A DNA stretch of 64,000 nucleotides, from positions 280,585,693 through 280,649,692 of the forward strand of contig NC_090319.1 in NCBI RefSeq assembly GCF_040869045.1, given 5' to 3'. Origin of the DNA: Eurosta solidaginis (taxonomy: Eukaryota > Arthropoda > Insecta > Diptera > Tephritidae). Positions 1-11,120 of the stretch are shown in pieces. The translations under genes were made by a program, and so were the position numbers. The notes beneath the pieces were generated by a model, which saw nothing but the letters and a program-made list of their open reading frames with translations, had not been told where the DNA came from and ran no database searches. Each line of letters starts with the position of its first letter. Position 1 is the stretch's first letter.

Positions 1-1770
1 AGCTGCACTAAAGGAGTTTGTTTCAAATCGGGTTATCCAAATACAAGAAATCACTAATGTAATGACTGGCGTTATGTTAACACAAGGGACAACCCTGCTG
101 ATTGCGCCTCGAGAGGATTGACCATTACTCAGCTTTTGGACCATCATCTATGGTGGCATGGACCCTCTTGGCTTCAACAATCAGAAGCCAACTGGCCTAA
201 AATCATGGTGAGCACCCCAGAGAAAATTGCGGAATACAAACCTATCCAGGTTACAACAACACACTTACCCACATCCGATACCTTTATTTTAAAAAATTAT
301 TCAACACTAGATAAACTCTTAGCTGTAACTGCATGGTGCTTCCGATTTATACAATCCTCGCAAGGCATTGCTCATGAACAAGGCATGGTGTGCATTTGGA
401 AGGAACGTGTATCTGCAATGCGATTCTGGATTAATCGTGTACAAGCTCTGGCCTTCTGGAGCGATATATCAACTCCTAAAGACACTAACACAGTCCAGAA
501 AAGAAGCAAACTTTTAAAGCTTAATCCCATTTTAGACCCAAACGGTATTCTTTGTGTTGGTGGACGATTGAGGAACGCCAGTACTCCATACTCAGAACGA
601 CACCTTGTAATTCTACCAAAAGACAGTTATCTTACAACGCTGGTTATCAGACAAGCTCATCAACGTACACTTCATGGTGGTATTCAAGCCACTCTTCAAC
701 TTATACGACAACGATACTGGATTATAGACGGCCGAAGAAGGGTGAAACGTATAACAAACAGCTGTGTACGCTGTTTTCGTTACAAGTACGTGCCACAGTC
801 GCAAATCATGGGCGATCTTCCCCCTGCACGCTGTAATATATCGTTTCCATTCATGCACAGTGGGGTGGATTTTGCTGGCCCCTTCAACATAAGAACAACG
901 AAAGGCCGAGGTCACCGTAGTTTCAAATGATATGTTTGTCTATTTGTGTGTTTAGCCACAAGAGCAATACATCTTGAGCTCGTTAACGATGACAACGGAG
1001 GCTTTTCTGGCAGCGTTGACTCGATTCACATCAACCCGTGGACTTTGCTCCGACTTATACAGCAAGGCACTACGTTCATAGGCGCAAATAACCTGATACA
1101 AGAAGATATCAATGCCTTCAAATCTCAACTTCAACAGGCCACTAGTTTCGGCGCCACGGTGGGCTTGACCTGGCACTTTATACCTCCAGGCGCACCTAAC
1201 TTTGGGGGCATCTGGGAGGCCGGTGTCAAGAGAATGAAGCACCACCTCCGACGCGTAGTCCATATCACTACATTAACTTTTGAAGAGTTCTATACGGTTC
1301 TGAGACGTATAGAAGCGTGTTTGAACTCACGGCCGATTACTGCATTATCCGACGACCCACATGACCTATCAGTGCTTACACCTGGCCATTTCTTGACTGG
1401 AAGAGCATTACTGACCTTCACAGAAGAAAATCTTCTGGATGCAACTAATGGTTTACTAAAACGCTGGAAACTACTGAAACAAATACAGCAAAACTTTTGG
1501 CAAAGATGGTCTTGTGAGTATTTGCATAGCCTTCAATCGCGGAATAAATGGCGTATTCTGCAGCCCAACGTCATCATTGGTCAACTCGTCTTAGTCTGAG
1601 ATGAACGGTTACCTCCTATGTGTTGAAGTCTTGGCCGAATAGTCGATACGCACGTGGGCCAAGACGGAGTAGTTCGTGTAGTCTCTATACGGACGAAGAC
1701 TACCCTAATCAAACGACCTTTGTCAAAAATTTCGGTGTTACCTGTCGACACCCAACCAACTCATACATAG
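1..1770 (+). pseudogene. BEL/Pao pol 3' part: end of RNase H region and integrase (broken)
   Basis: This is the C-terminal part of a BEL/Pao retrotransposon polyprotein; the element starts left of the window. Frame 2 of bases 1-60 gives the end of the RNase H/linker region, and a frameshift near base 60 moves it into the frame with the BEL motif WWHGPSWL. The integrase zinc-binding region follows (HQRTLHGG, then CVRCF), then GVDFAGPF with the first catalytic Asp and PNFGGIWEAGVKRMK with the catalytic Glu. The segment from about 985 to 1065 is out of frame on both sides and the usual SDNGT Asp is lost. In-frame stops lie at 928, 1597 and 1623. The C-terminal domain (VGQDGVVRVVSIRT, then KRPL) ends at TAG 1768-1770. 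The copy is dead. Family call is confident. Confidence 0.9.
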
Positions 1771-1853
1771 ATGGAGATCACTATGTGCGGCCCAAAGACG
1801 GTGGGCGGCACAAGGCGCTAATTTCGCCGTCGATCCGTCGAAGGTGGGCAGAA

Positions 1854-2121
1854 TGTTCAAAACATAACAAAACTCAAATCTACCCGATGAATGTCAACTC
1901 TGGTTCGCATTTCTCATTAACATACCTGGTTGTCGCTGACATGAAAGCAACATAGAAAACGGCAATTTTGGCAATTGACATTTGCTTTACATATACCTTT
2001 GCTTTTTGCTTCTGTGTGCTCTGTATAATACAAACGTTGTAATAACTACATATTTTTTCATTAAAGAACATAATTGAGAAGAAAACATAGCAAGTTCGTG
2101 ATTACTTCTACTGGATTAACA
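1854..2121 (+). repeat. possible 3' LTR of the first BEL/Pao element
   Basis: After the pol stop there are about 80 bases of spacer with a purine-rich stretch (aaggtgggcaga), immediately followed by TGTTCAAAAC. A candidate LTR runs from this TG to ...GGATTAACA. Position and TG...CA ends fit an LTR, but no second copy is in the window and no target duplication can be checked, so both boundaries are tentative. Confidence 0.35.
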
Positions 2122-2480
2122 GCGTGAGTATATTCCGGAAAACATCTTAGACAATCTCATACAACCGATTGTTCAGATACGAAACTTTGCGCAATTTCTG
2201 CCCCATTTTAACAGCTAGAAGCTTCAAATTTCACCAAATGCTTAGGTATATAGCATATATTTTTTTCTGATAGAGATCGGTGGTATATATATTATATACT
2301 TCATATAAACTGTCATTTTTGCCCCTTTTTTACGGATAGAAGCTTCAAAATTCATCAAATTTCATCAAATAGTTACGTTTACTTCATATATTTTTGAAAT
2401 ACGTGGTTCGTAGTCATAGTTTTTACATGCAGACCACAAAAAACGTGAAGCTTTGCATCTTCACACAAAGTACCTACCTA
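2122..2480. repeat. AT-rich dispersed repeat, similar to sequence next to the second Penelope remnant
   Basis: There is no coding potential. The stretch around 2159 (acaaccgattgttcagata) is nearly identical to one at 62840, just outside the second Penelope remnant. It also holds two diverged copies of a phrase containing agaagcttcaaa (2217 and 2339), so it is internally duplicated at about 120 bases. It is probably terminal or untranslated sequence of a Penelope-type element. Confidence 0.45.
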
Positions 2481-5400
2481 TTTTTATACTCAGTTGAGCA
2501 GAGCTCACAGAGTATATTAACTTTGATTGGATAACGGTTGGTTGCACAGGTATAAAGGAATCGAGATAGATATAGACTTCCATATATTAAAATCATCAGT
2601 ATCAAAAAAAAATTCTATTGAGCAATGTCCGTCCGTCCGTCCGTCTGTCCGTTAACACGATAACTTGACTTAATTTTGAGGTATCTTGATAAAATTTGGT
2701 ATGTAGGTTCCTGGGCACTCATCTCAGATCGCTATTTAAAATGAACGATATCGGACAATAACCACGCCCACTTTTTCGATATCGAAAATTTCGAGAAATC
2801 CAAAAAGTGCGATAATTCATTACCAAACACGGATTAAGCGATGAAACTTGGTAGGTGAGTTGAACTGAATGGGCACCGCCCATTTTTAAAAGAAGGTAAT
2901 TTAGAAGTTTTGGAAGCTGTAATTTGGCAGTCGTTGAAGATATCATGATGAAATTTGGCAGGAACGTTACTCTTATTACTATATGTCTGCTTAATAAAAA
3001 TTAGCAAAATCGCAGAACGACCACGCACACTTTTTAAAAAAAAAATTTTTTAATTCAAATTTTAAAAGAAAAGTTAATATCTTTACAGTATATAAGTAAA
3101 TTATGTCAACATTCAACTCCAGTAATTATATGTTGCAACAAAATACAAAAATAACAGAAAATTTCAAAATGGGCGTGGCTCCGCCCTTTTTCATTTAATT
3201 TGTCTAGGATATTTTTAATGCCATAAGTCGAACAAAAATTTACCAATCCTTGTGAAATTTGGTAGAGGCTTAGATTCTAGGACGATAACTGTTTTCTGTG
3301 GAAAAGGGTGAAATCGGTTGAAGCCACGCCCAGTTTTTATACACAGTCGACCGTCTGTCCTTCCGCTCGGCCGTCAACACGATAACTTGAGCAAAAATCG
3401 ATATATCTTTACTAAACCCAGCTCACGTACTTATCTGAACTCACTTTGTATTGGTGTAAAAAATGGCCGAAATCCGACTATGACCACGCCCACTTTTTCG
3501 ATATCGAAAATTACGAAAAATGAAAAAAATGCCATAATTATATACCAAATACGAAAAAAGGGATGAAACATGGTAATTGTATTGGTCTATTGACGCAAAG
3601 TATAACTTTAGAAAAAAACTTGGTAAAAAGGGTGTGACACCTACCATATTAAGTAGAAGAAAATGAAAAAGTTTTGCAGGGCGAAATCAAAAGCCCTTGG
3701 AATCTTGGAAGGGATACTGTTCGTGGTATTAGATATATAAATAAATTAGCGGTACCCGACAGATGATGTTCTGGATCACCCTGGTCCACATTTTGGTCGA
3801 TATCTCGAAAACGCCTTCACATATACAACTAAGGGCCACTCCCTTTTAAAACCCTCATTAATACCTTTAATTTGATACCCATATCGTACAAACACATTCT
3901 AGGGTCACCCCTGGTCCACGTTTATGGCGATATCTCGAAAAGGCGTCCACATATAGAACTAAGGCCCACTCCTTTTTAAAATACTTATTAACACCTTTCG
4001 TTTGATACCCATATCGTACAAAAAAATTCTAGAGTCACCCCTGGCCCACCTTTATGGCGATATCTCGAAAAGGCATCTACCTATAGAACTAAGGCCCACT
4101 CCCTTTTAAAATACTCACTAACACCTTTTATTTGATACCCATATTGTACAAACGCATTCTAGAGTCAACCCTGGTCCACTTTTATAACGATATTCCGAAA
4201 AGGCGTCCACCTATAGAACTAAGGCCCACTTCCTTTTAAAATACTCATTAACACCTTTCATTTGATACCCATATAGTACAAACAAATTCTAGAGTCACCC
4301 CTGGTCCACCTTTATGGCGATATCTCGAAAAGGCGTCCACATATAGAACTAAGGCCCACGCCCTCTTTAAAATACTCATTAACACCTTTCACTTGATACT
4401 CATATCGTACAAACAAATTCTAGAGTCACCCCTGGTCCATCTTTATGGCGATATCTCGAAAAGGCGTCCATCTATAGAACTTAGGCCCACGCCCTTTTAA
4501 AATACTCATTAATACCTTTCATTTGATACCCATATCGTACAAAAAAATTCTAGAGTCACCCCTGGCCCACCTTTATGGCGATATCTCGAAAAGGCATCCA
4601 CCTATAGAACTAAGGCCCACTCTCTTTTAAAATACTCACTAACACCTTTCATTTGATACCCATATCGTACAAACAAATTCTAGAGTCACCCCTGGTCCAC
4701 CTTTATGGCGATATCTGGAAAAGGCGTCCACATATAGAACTAAGGCCCACGCCCTTTTAAAATACTCATTAACACCTTTCATTTGATACCCATATAGTAC
4801 AAACAAATTCTAGAGTCACCCCTGGTCCACCTTTATGGCGATATCTCGAAAAGGCATCCACCTATAGAACTAAGGCCCACGCCCTTTTAAAATACTCATT
4901 AACACCTTTCATTTGATACCCATATTGTACAAACGCATTCTATAGTCACCCCTGGTCCACGTTTATGGCGATATCCCGAAAAGGCGTCCACCCATAGAAC
5001 TAAGGTCCACTCCCTTTTAAAACACTCATTAACACCTTTCGTTTGATACCCATATTGTACAAACGCATTCTAGAGTCAACCCTGGTCCACTTTTATAACG
5101 ATATTCCGAAAAGGCGTACACCTATAGAACTAAGGCCCACTCCCTTTTAAAATACTCATTAACACCTTTCATTTGATACCCATATAGTACAAACAAATTC
5201 TAGAGTCACCCCTGGTCCACCTTTATGGCGATATCTCGAAAAGGCATCCACCTATAGAACTAAGGCCCACTCCCTTTTAAAATACTCACTAACACCTTTC
5301 ATTTGATACCCATATCGTACAAACAAATTCTAGAGTCACCCCTGGTCCACCTTTATGGCGATATCTGGAAAAGGCGTCCACATATAGAACTAAGGCCCAC

Positions 5401-5524
5401 ACCCTCTCAAAATACTCATTAACACCTTTCATTTGATACTCATATCGTACAAACAAATTCTAGAGTCAGGCCTGGTCCACCTTTATGGCGACATCCCTAA
5501 ATGGCGTCCATCTATAGAACTATG
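2481..5524 (+). mobile_element. satellite-bearing element, copy 1 (3' end missing)
   Basis: It starts with TTTTTATACTCAGTTGAGCA, the shared 5' terminus of this family. A non-coding head of about 1.28 kb (2481-3769) is followed by a 130-bp tandem array (3770-5524, about 13 units). It stops inside the diagnostic last unit at ...CTATAGAACTATGG, where unrelated sequence (Myb/SANT exon segment) begins, so the 3' inverted repeat and hairpin are absent. Short open frames across it are repeat translations, not genes. Architecture resembles non-autonomous Helentron-type elements (inference). Confidence 0.8.
3770..5524 (+). repeat. 130-bp satellite array of copy 1
   Basis: The phrase TAGAGTCACCCCTGGTCCAC recurs at exactly 130-base steps (for example 4551, 4681, 4811). 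The first unit differs from the rest (TCTGGATCACCCTGGTCCAC) and matches the first units of copies 2, 3 and 7. Internal units fall into variants, such as CATATCGTACAAACAAATTC and CATATTGTACAAACGCATTC. Confidence 0.95.
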
Positions 5525-5580
5525 GTTAAAACGGATTTTCAGATCCCTAAAATTTACCCCCTTTTTTCATCAGTACTTAC

Positions 5581-5797
5581 CGTAAGCCATTGCTCTGCAC
5601 TCTTTGAAGCTCCTCCAACGGCGTTGAGCTTGCCCGCTAGCTTGTTCCACTGCTTGTGCTGCTCCAACTTGCCGTTCATCCGTTGGAATCTGCCGGGCGC
5701 AAACCCAGGGACCTCTTCAAGCAGGTCCACCATCATTCTTATCTGCTCTGCTGTTGCTCGGCTTCGTTTTGTGGATGATGCAGTTTTTGGTGGCATT
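5581..5797 (-). CDS. exon encoding a Myb/SANT-like DNA-binding domain (first coding exon, gene incomplete)
   Basis: On the minus strand a pyrimidine-rich acceptor (TTTTATATTTCAG) ends at 5798. The exon begins A-ATG (ATG at 5796-5794) and runs 72 codons to ACG at 5581, followed by the donor GTAAGT (5580-5575), phase 0. The peptide starts MPPKTASSTKRSRATAEQIR and contains W50, the LNAVGG turn and W70. This is the spacing of the Myb/SANT-like adaptor domain found in zeste-like regulators and in several DNA transposons. The next exon is not visible, because copy 1 of the satellite element abuts 57 bases into the intron. It could be a host gene exon or part of a DNA transposon such as a Harbinger-type element. 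Exon structure is well supported; identity is moderate. Confidence 0.65.
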
Positions 5798-6109
5798 CTG
5801 AAATATAAAATGAGAAATAAAAGCAGTAAATGGTCTAAATATAAAATATATATCAAAAATACTTCCCTTTGCTAAAATAGCTGCATAAAATTATTGGCGC
5901 GTACAAAAAATTTATTGTTTTTTTTCGATTCCTCTTTGAACTTTTCGTAAATTTTGACATTTCACTACCAGCATTGCCACATCGAAATGATAGTTAACAA
6001 GTGTTGTTAAAACTAAGTTAATGAATCGCATGTGTGATATAACAAACGAATGTGTTTATGTTAAATATTTCGTATGTAGATACGTTAAAAGTTAGCGAAT
6101 AGCGCTACT
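5798..6109 (-). other. non-coding stretch upstream of the Myb/SANT exon
   Basis: It is AT-rich with no long open frame. On the minus strand it would be the intron (ending TTTCAG) and possibly 5' untranslated or promoter sequence of the Myb/SANT exon. I cannot place a first exon or a transcription start. Confidence 0.4.
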
Positions 6110-6616
6110 GTTCACTATATATTTCTTATCTTATACATCCGATTATTCGGAGATTACGAATGGGATAAGATTATTGTTCAGCCCCATTCATGAAAGGTAT
6201 GAAGTCTTCGGCACAGCCGAAGACAGTCCCGTCCTTCCTTATTGTTGACTGTGTTTTCCTTTTGTTGTAATATTCGTAAGCTTTCCAAAGTGTATCTCGC
6301 TCTCCCTCGTTTGTTTTTGTCCAACATTTTTGTGTTTGTCAGATCAGCTGTGTGTCCACTGGTTGTTGTGTGTTGTGATAATGCGGTATTGCTTTTGTTT
6401 TTCTGAATGTCGGCTTGGTACTCTGCTAGTCGTACTTTCAGTGACCTTCGGGCCGTGCCGATGTATAGCTTATTACATTCCTCGTTCTCTTTTCCTTTGC
6501 ATATTATTTGGTATATGACGTTGCTTTGTTGTAGGGGTTCGATGGGGCTTTTTGCTTGTGTGAAGATATTGGATAGAGTGTGGTTCGATTTATATACGAG
6601 AGCAATGTTTTCTTTG
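6110..6616 (-). pseudogene. Penelope-like element: C-terminal GIY-YIG endonuclease and 3' end
   Basis: The minus-strand frame ends at a stop at 6180-6178. It contains NVIYQIIC followed by CNKLYIGTARRSLKVRLAEY, the GIY-YIG endonuclease signature that Penelope-like elements carry C-terminal to their reverse transcriptase, and ends RRLHTFHEWG. It is separated from the reverse transcriptase part (9331 onward) by insertion of satellite-element copy 2. A 3' tail homologous to 62920-63050 extends to about 6110. The fragment itself is open, but the element is interrupted and cannot be functional. Confidence 0.85.
6204..6224 (-). other. hairpin in the last codons of the Penelope ORF
   Basis: A perfect 9-bp stem GTCTTCGGC / GCCGAAGAC encloses a 3-base loop. 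It overlaps the final coding codons just before the stop. The same hairpin is perfectly kept in the otherwise diverged second Penelope remnant at 63006-63026. Confidence 0.75.
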
Positions 6617-7784
6617 TTTTTATACTCAGTTGAGCAGAGCTCACAGAGTATATTAACTTTGATTGCATAACGGTTGGTTGTACAGGTATAAAGGAATCGA
6701 GATAGATACAGACTTCCATATATCAAAATCATCAGTATCGAAAAAAAATTCGATTGAGCCATGTCAGCCCGTTCGTCCGTCCGTCTGTCCCTTAACACGA
6801 TAACTTGAGTAAATTTTGAGGTATCTTGATGAAATTTGGTACGTAGCTTCCTGGACACTCATCTCAAATCGCTATTTAAAATGAACGATATCGGACAATA
6901 ACCACGCCCACTTTTTCGATATCGCAAATTTCGAAAAATCGAAAAAGTGCGATAATTCATTACCAAATACGCATTAAGCGATGAAACTTGGCAGGTGAGT
7001 TGAGCTTATGACGTAAAATAGAAAACTAGTACAATTTTGGACAATGGGCGTGGCACCGCCCACTTTTAAATGAAGGTAATTTAGAAGTTTTGCAAGCTGT
7101 AATTTGGCAGTCGTTGCAGATATCATGATGGAATTTGGCAGGAATGTTACTCTTATTACTTTATGTCTGCTTAATAAAAATTTGCAAAATCGGAGAACGA
7201 CCACGCCCACTTTTTAAAAAAATTTTTTTTTTAATTCAAATTTTAAAAGAAAAGTTAATATCTTTACAGCATATAAGTAAATTATGCCAACATTCAACTC
7301 CAGTAATGATCTGGTGCAACAAAATACAAATATAAAAGAAAATTTCAAAATGGGCGTGGCTCCGCCCTTTTTCATTTAATTTGTCTAGGATGCTTTTAAT
7401 GCCATAAGTCGAACAAAAATTAACCAATCCTTGTGAAATTTGGTAAAGGCTTAGCTCCTAGGACGATAACGGTTTTCTGTGAAAAAGGGCGAAATCGGTT
7501 GAAGCCACGCCCAGTTTTTATACACAGCCGACCGTCTGTCCTTCCGCTCGGCCGTTCACACGATAACTTGAGCAAAAATCAATATATCTTTACTAAACTC
7601 AGTGCACATACTTATCTGAACTCACTTTGTATTGGTGTAAAAAATGGCCGAAATCCGACTATGACCACGCCCACTTTTTCGATATCGAAAATTACGAAAA
7701 ATGAAAAAAATGCCATAATTATATACCAAATACGAAAAAAGGGATGAAACATGGTAATTGTATTGGTCTATTGACGCAAAGTAT

Positions 7785-7978
7785 AACTTTAGAAAAAAAC
7801 TTGGTAAAATGGGTGTGACACCTTCCATGTTAAGTAGAATAAAACGAAAAAGTTTTGCAGGGCGAAATCAAAAGCCCTTGGAACTTTAGAAAAAAACTTG
7901 GTAAAATGGGTGTGACACCTTCCATGTTAAGTAGAATAAAACGAAAAAGTTTTGCAGGGCGAAATCAAAAGCCCTTGG
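7785..7978 (+). repeat. perfect 97-bp tandem duplication in the head of copy 2
   Basis: Bases 7785-7881 and 7882-7978 read the same. The other copies hold this segment once. The identity points to a recent duplication in this copy only. Confidence 0.9.
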
Positions 7979-8046
7979 AATCTTGGAAGGAATACTGTAC
8001 GTGGTATTACATATATAAATAAATTAGCGGTACCCGACAGATGATG

Positions 8047-9245
8047 TTCTGGATCACCCTGGTCCACATTTTAGTAGATATCTCGAAAACGCCTGCACAT
8101 ATACAATTAAGGGCCACTCCCTTCTAAAACCCTCATTAATACCTTTAATTTGATAACCATATCGTACAAACATATTCTAGAGTCACCCGTGGTCCGCGTT
8201 TATGGCGATATCTCGAAAAGGCGTCCACATATAGAACTAAGGCCCATTCCTTTTTAAAATACTCATTAACACCTTTCATTTGATACCCATATCGTACAAA
8301 CAAATTCTAGAGTCACCCCTGGTCCACCTTCATGTCGATATCTCGAAAAGGCGTCCACCTATAGCACTAAGGCCCACACCCTTTTAAAATACTCATTAGC
8401 AGTTTTCATTTGATACCCATATTGTACAAACGCATTCTAGTGTCACCCCTGGTCCACGTTTATGGCGATATCCCGAAAAGGCGTCCACCCATAGAACAAG
8501 GGCCCACTCCCTTTTAAAACACTTATTACACTTTTCGTTTGACACCCATATTGTACAAACGCATCCTAGAGTCAACCCAGGTCCACTTTTATAACGATAT
8601 TCCGAAATGCGTCCACCTATAGAACTTAGGCCCACTCCCTTTTAAAATACTCATTAACACCTTTAATTTGATACCCATATAGTACAAACAAATTCTAGAG
8701 TCACCCCTGGTAAACGTTTATGGCGATATCTCGAAAAGGCGTCCACATATAGAACTAAGGCCCACGCCCTCTTAAAATACTCATTAACACTTTTCATTTG
8801 ATACTAATATCGTACAAACAAATTCTAGAGTCACCCCTGGTCCATCTTTATGGCGATATCTCGAAAAGGCGTACATCTATAGAACTTAGGCCACGCTCTT
8901 TTAAAATACTCATTAATACCTTTTATTTGATACCCATATCGTAAAAAAAAAATTCTAGAGTCACCCCTGGCCCACCTTTATGGTGATATCTCGTAAAGAC
9001 GTCCACCTATAGAACTTAGGCCCACTCCCTTTTAAAATTATCATTAACACATTTCATCTGATACCCATATCGTACAAACAAATTCTCGAGTCAGGCCTGG
9101 TCCACCTTTATGGCGATATCCCTAAATGGCGTCCATCTATAGATCTATGGCCCACTTCCTCTTAAAATACTCTTTAATACCTTCCATTTGATACACATGT
9201 CATACAAACACATTCCAGGGTTACCCTAGGTTCCTTTTACAACAT
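8047..9245 (+). repeat. 130-bp satellite array of copy 2
   Basis: About nine units run from the diagnostic first unit (TTCTGGATCACCCTGG) to the diagnostic last unit (ATCCCTAAATGGCGTCC, then TTCCAGGGTTACCC). A few units are a base or so short, so spacing drifts from 130. Confidence 0.9.
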
Positions 9246-9330
9246 GGTGATTTCCCTCACTTTGTCTCCACAGCTCTCAACTGAGTATGTAATGTTCGGT
9301 TACACCCGAACTTAGCCTTCCTTACTTGTT

Positions 9331-9875
9331 TAAAATATTTTTGCGAATGTGTTCGGTGAATTTCGTTATGTATGTTACGCTGTGATATTGCTTTGTTTTG
9401 TATTCAGTTTATCTTTGATGTTGGTTTTGGTTTATTTTCATAGTTTGTTGTTGTAATATACTTGATATTGTGCTTTCAGGGTAGTTGTTGCTCTTTAGTG
9501 TTTGTATTATTTTGTGGATGTTGCTGTTATGGAACTGCTCATGGCTTAGGGACAAAACTTTACTTATGAAGTTTTTAGCAGTGTTTATTTTATAGTTTAG
9601 GGGTTGAGAGGAGTAGAAGTTAATCATACGCCCAGAGGAAGTGGGTTTTGAGTACCAGTCGAAAATTAAAGCATTGTTTATTTTGTGTATTTTCACATCC
9701 AGAAAGGGAATGCAGTTGTCTTTTTCTATTTCAAGCGTCAGGTGTAGTCTGTTTTGGTAGCTGTTGAAGGTGTCTAAGATTATTTGCACATCATTTCGTC
9801 GGACGATCGCAAATATGTCGTCCACATATTTGACTAAAAATTTAATTTGTACATTATGTTGCTGGTTTAATGTAT
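9331..9875 (-). pseudogene. Penelope-like reverse transcriptase, C-terminal part
   Basis: The minus strand encodes YVDDIFAI (RT catalytic motif), then CIPFLDVKIHK and WYSKPTSSGRMINFYSSQP, characteristic of Penelope-like reverse transcriptases. It is cut on the right by a solo LTR (9876-10585) inserted just N-terminal to the YVDD region, and on the left by satellite-element copy 2, beyond which the GIY-YIG part continues. Across the solo LTR the reading frame is continuous if one copy of the 4-bp target duplication is ignored, so the RT was open when the LTR element landed. Confidence 0.88.
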
Positions 9876-10589
9876 TGTAACGAATTTACTTGCAAATCCT
9901 CTTATTTGCCCTTTTGCTAGGTTCGTATCGCTAAACTGTTGAATAAATAACTCGAATATTGAATAATGGAAAAATGGCCTTTATTAAAATACTTCACAAT
10001 AACACTCAAACTGTGCAACGAATAGCTTAATAACCAAACTGATAGCTTAAATGAAACTGACTTTCAAAATAATACTGCTATTGCTCGCTAGATATCGTCT
10101 TAGTCGTAACTGCTTGACAACTCAAATCAAACTCAATTACTTCTTACTCGCCTGCCCTGCTTTTTAGTTTACGCTGCATACTTCTAGGCTCTTCGATTTC
10201 CAGAACTTACTAGTTAGTTTCGGCTACAAAATCGCCAGCCACAACTACGTGCACAAATTATTGCTCTCTCTTGTGACAACTCAGATAAGATATATGCATG
10301 TGTTTGTGCATTGCCGCTCCGCTGCTCGTATACGTACACATGTGTAGACGCAATTATTTATTCGTTTATGTAGATACATAATGATTGAATTATTGATGTG
10401 AATGTTTGTAGTTTACAGTCTCTCGCGCATACATAGGCGTATAAGTAAATGCATCTGTGTGTGACATCTTTCGGCTGCCTTATATATGTGTATACATGAT
10501 TTCATTATTGACGTAAATACTGCTTATCGTGGCCTTAGCATCGCCTTAGTGATGGTATAACTTAGTGATGTTAATATCCGTGACAGTAT
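9872..10589 (-). mobile_element. solo LTR of a Ty3/gypsy element, with GTAT target duplication
   Basis: The LTR is 9876-10585 (710 bp) with TGTAACGAAT at one end and TATCCGTGACA at the other. The 4-bp direct repeat GTAT flanks it (9872-9875 and 10586-10589). It is related along its length to the LTR at 41692-42207 that adjoins a gypsy gag region, so it is the same family in the same orientation. The longer form here implies deletions in the other copy. It sits inside the Penelope RT coding sequence. Confidence 0.9.
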
Positions 10590-10740
10590 TAAAAGAGTTT
10601 TCAATGAGGTCATCTATTATGATGTCCGCTATTGTAGGGGAAAGGGGGTTTCCCATGGGCATACCAAACGTTTGGGTGTATATCTTGTTATTATACATAA
10701 AGTAGTTATTGTCCAGCAAACAACTTATATATGTATATTT
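10586..10740 (-). pseudogene. Penelope-like reverse transcriptase, upstream part
   Basis: The minus strand encodes LLDNNYFMYNN and GMPMGNPLSPTIADIIIDDL, the RT motif B region of Penelope-like elements, in frame with the YVDD part beyond the solo LTR. Upstream (past about 10740) the frame meets a stop and the RT N-terminus is not recognisable. Confidence 0.85.
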
Positions 10741-11120
10741 TCAAAGCCTTTTCTCCCGGGTGTGGGACTCGAACCTTTTCACCTGCGATTATTGAGCTGT
10801 TTAAAAACACACTTATCCAAAGCCATCCCTTTGTTGTTGTGCAACTCTTCCCAAATTCCCTCTTTGCATAGATTTACTTTTTGGACATTGATACTTTGAA
10901 TATTACCTTGTGCCAAAACTGCGCTTTGTTGATGGCGGTTCATTTTACGAATTGGTTTGCTTTGTTATATTTATAGAAACTTAAAAAATAAACCACTGAT
11001 GACTATTTGTATTATTAAGAAGGAATTGCTCTCATTGCCTTTAATGTATGAAAAATTTTATAAAAACTGTCACTGCTATATTTCTGTTCGATGCTGTATG
11101 TACCTACATATGTATATAGA
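10741..11120 (-). other. degraded sequence upstream of the Penelope RT
   Basis: A short minus-strand open frame starts ATG near 10944 (MNRHQQSAVLAQGN...) and stops near 10777; it may be a remnant of the Penelope N-terminus, but I cannot confirm it. The stretch also contains a B-box-like GGTTCGAGTCCC on the minus strand, with no tRNA fold around it. Confidence 0.35.

Larger units (their letters stand above)
6617..9328 (+). mobile_element. satellite-bearing element, copy 2 (complete, nested in Penelope)
   Basis: The 5' terminus TTTTTATACTCAGTTGAG is at about 6617. The non-coding head reaches 8046, with module-final CGCCCAC motifs at 6905, 7057, 7204, 7363, 7508 and 7668. The 130-bp array (8047 to about 9240) has about nine units. 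The 3' part has the inverted repeat CTCAACTGAGTAT, then hairpin GTTCGG-TTACAC-CCGAAC (9294-9311), then a CTTG end at 9328 followed by T-rich flank. It splits a Penelope element whose two halves lie directly on either side, which defines the ends to within a few T residues. Confidence 0.85.

Noticed and set aside
3318..3566. Short ORFs shared by copies 1, 2, 3 and 7 (KNGRNPTMTTPTFSISKI)
   Set aside because: The peptide is conserved only because the head DNA is conserved; indels break it between copies and there is no domain.
6110..6180. Possible hammerhead ribozyme in the Penelope 3' tail
   Set aside because: Penelope elements can carry hammerheads, and there are short stems here (CTTATC/GATAAG, CCGA/TCGG), but the core CTGATGA is absent.
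10740..10800. tRNA-like GGTTCGAGTCCCACACCCGGG on the minus strand
   Set aside because: It has a good B-box/T-arm look, but no acceptor, D-arm or anticodon stem can be built around it, and it sits within degraded Penelope sequence.
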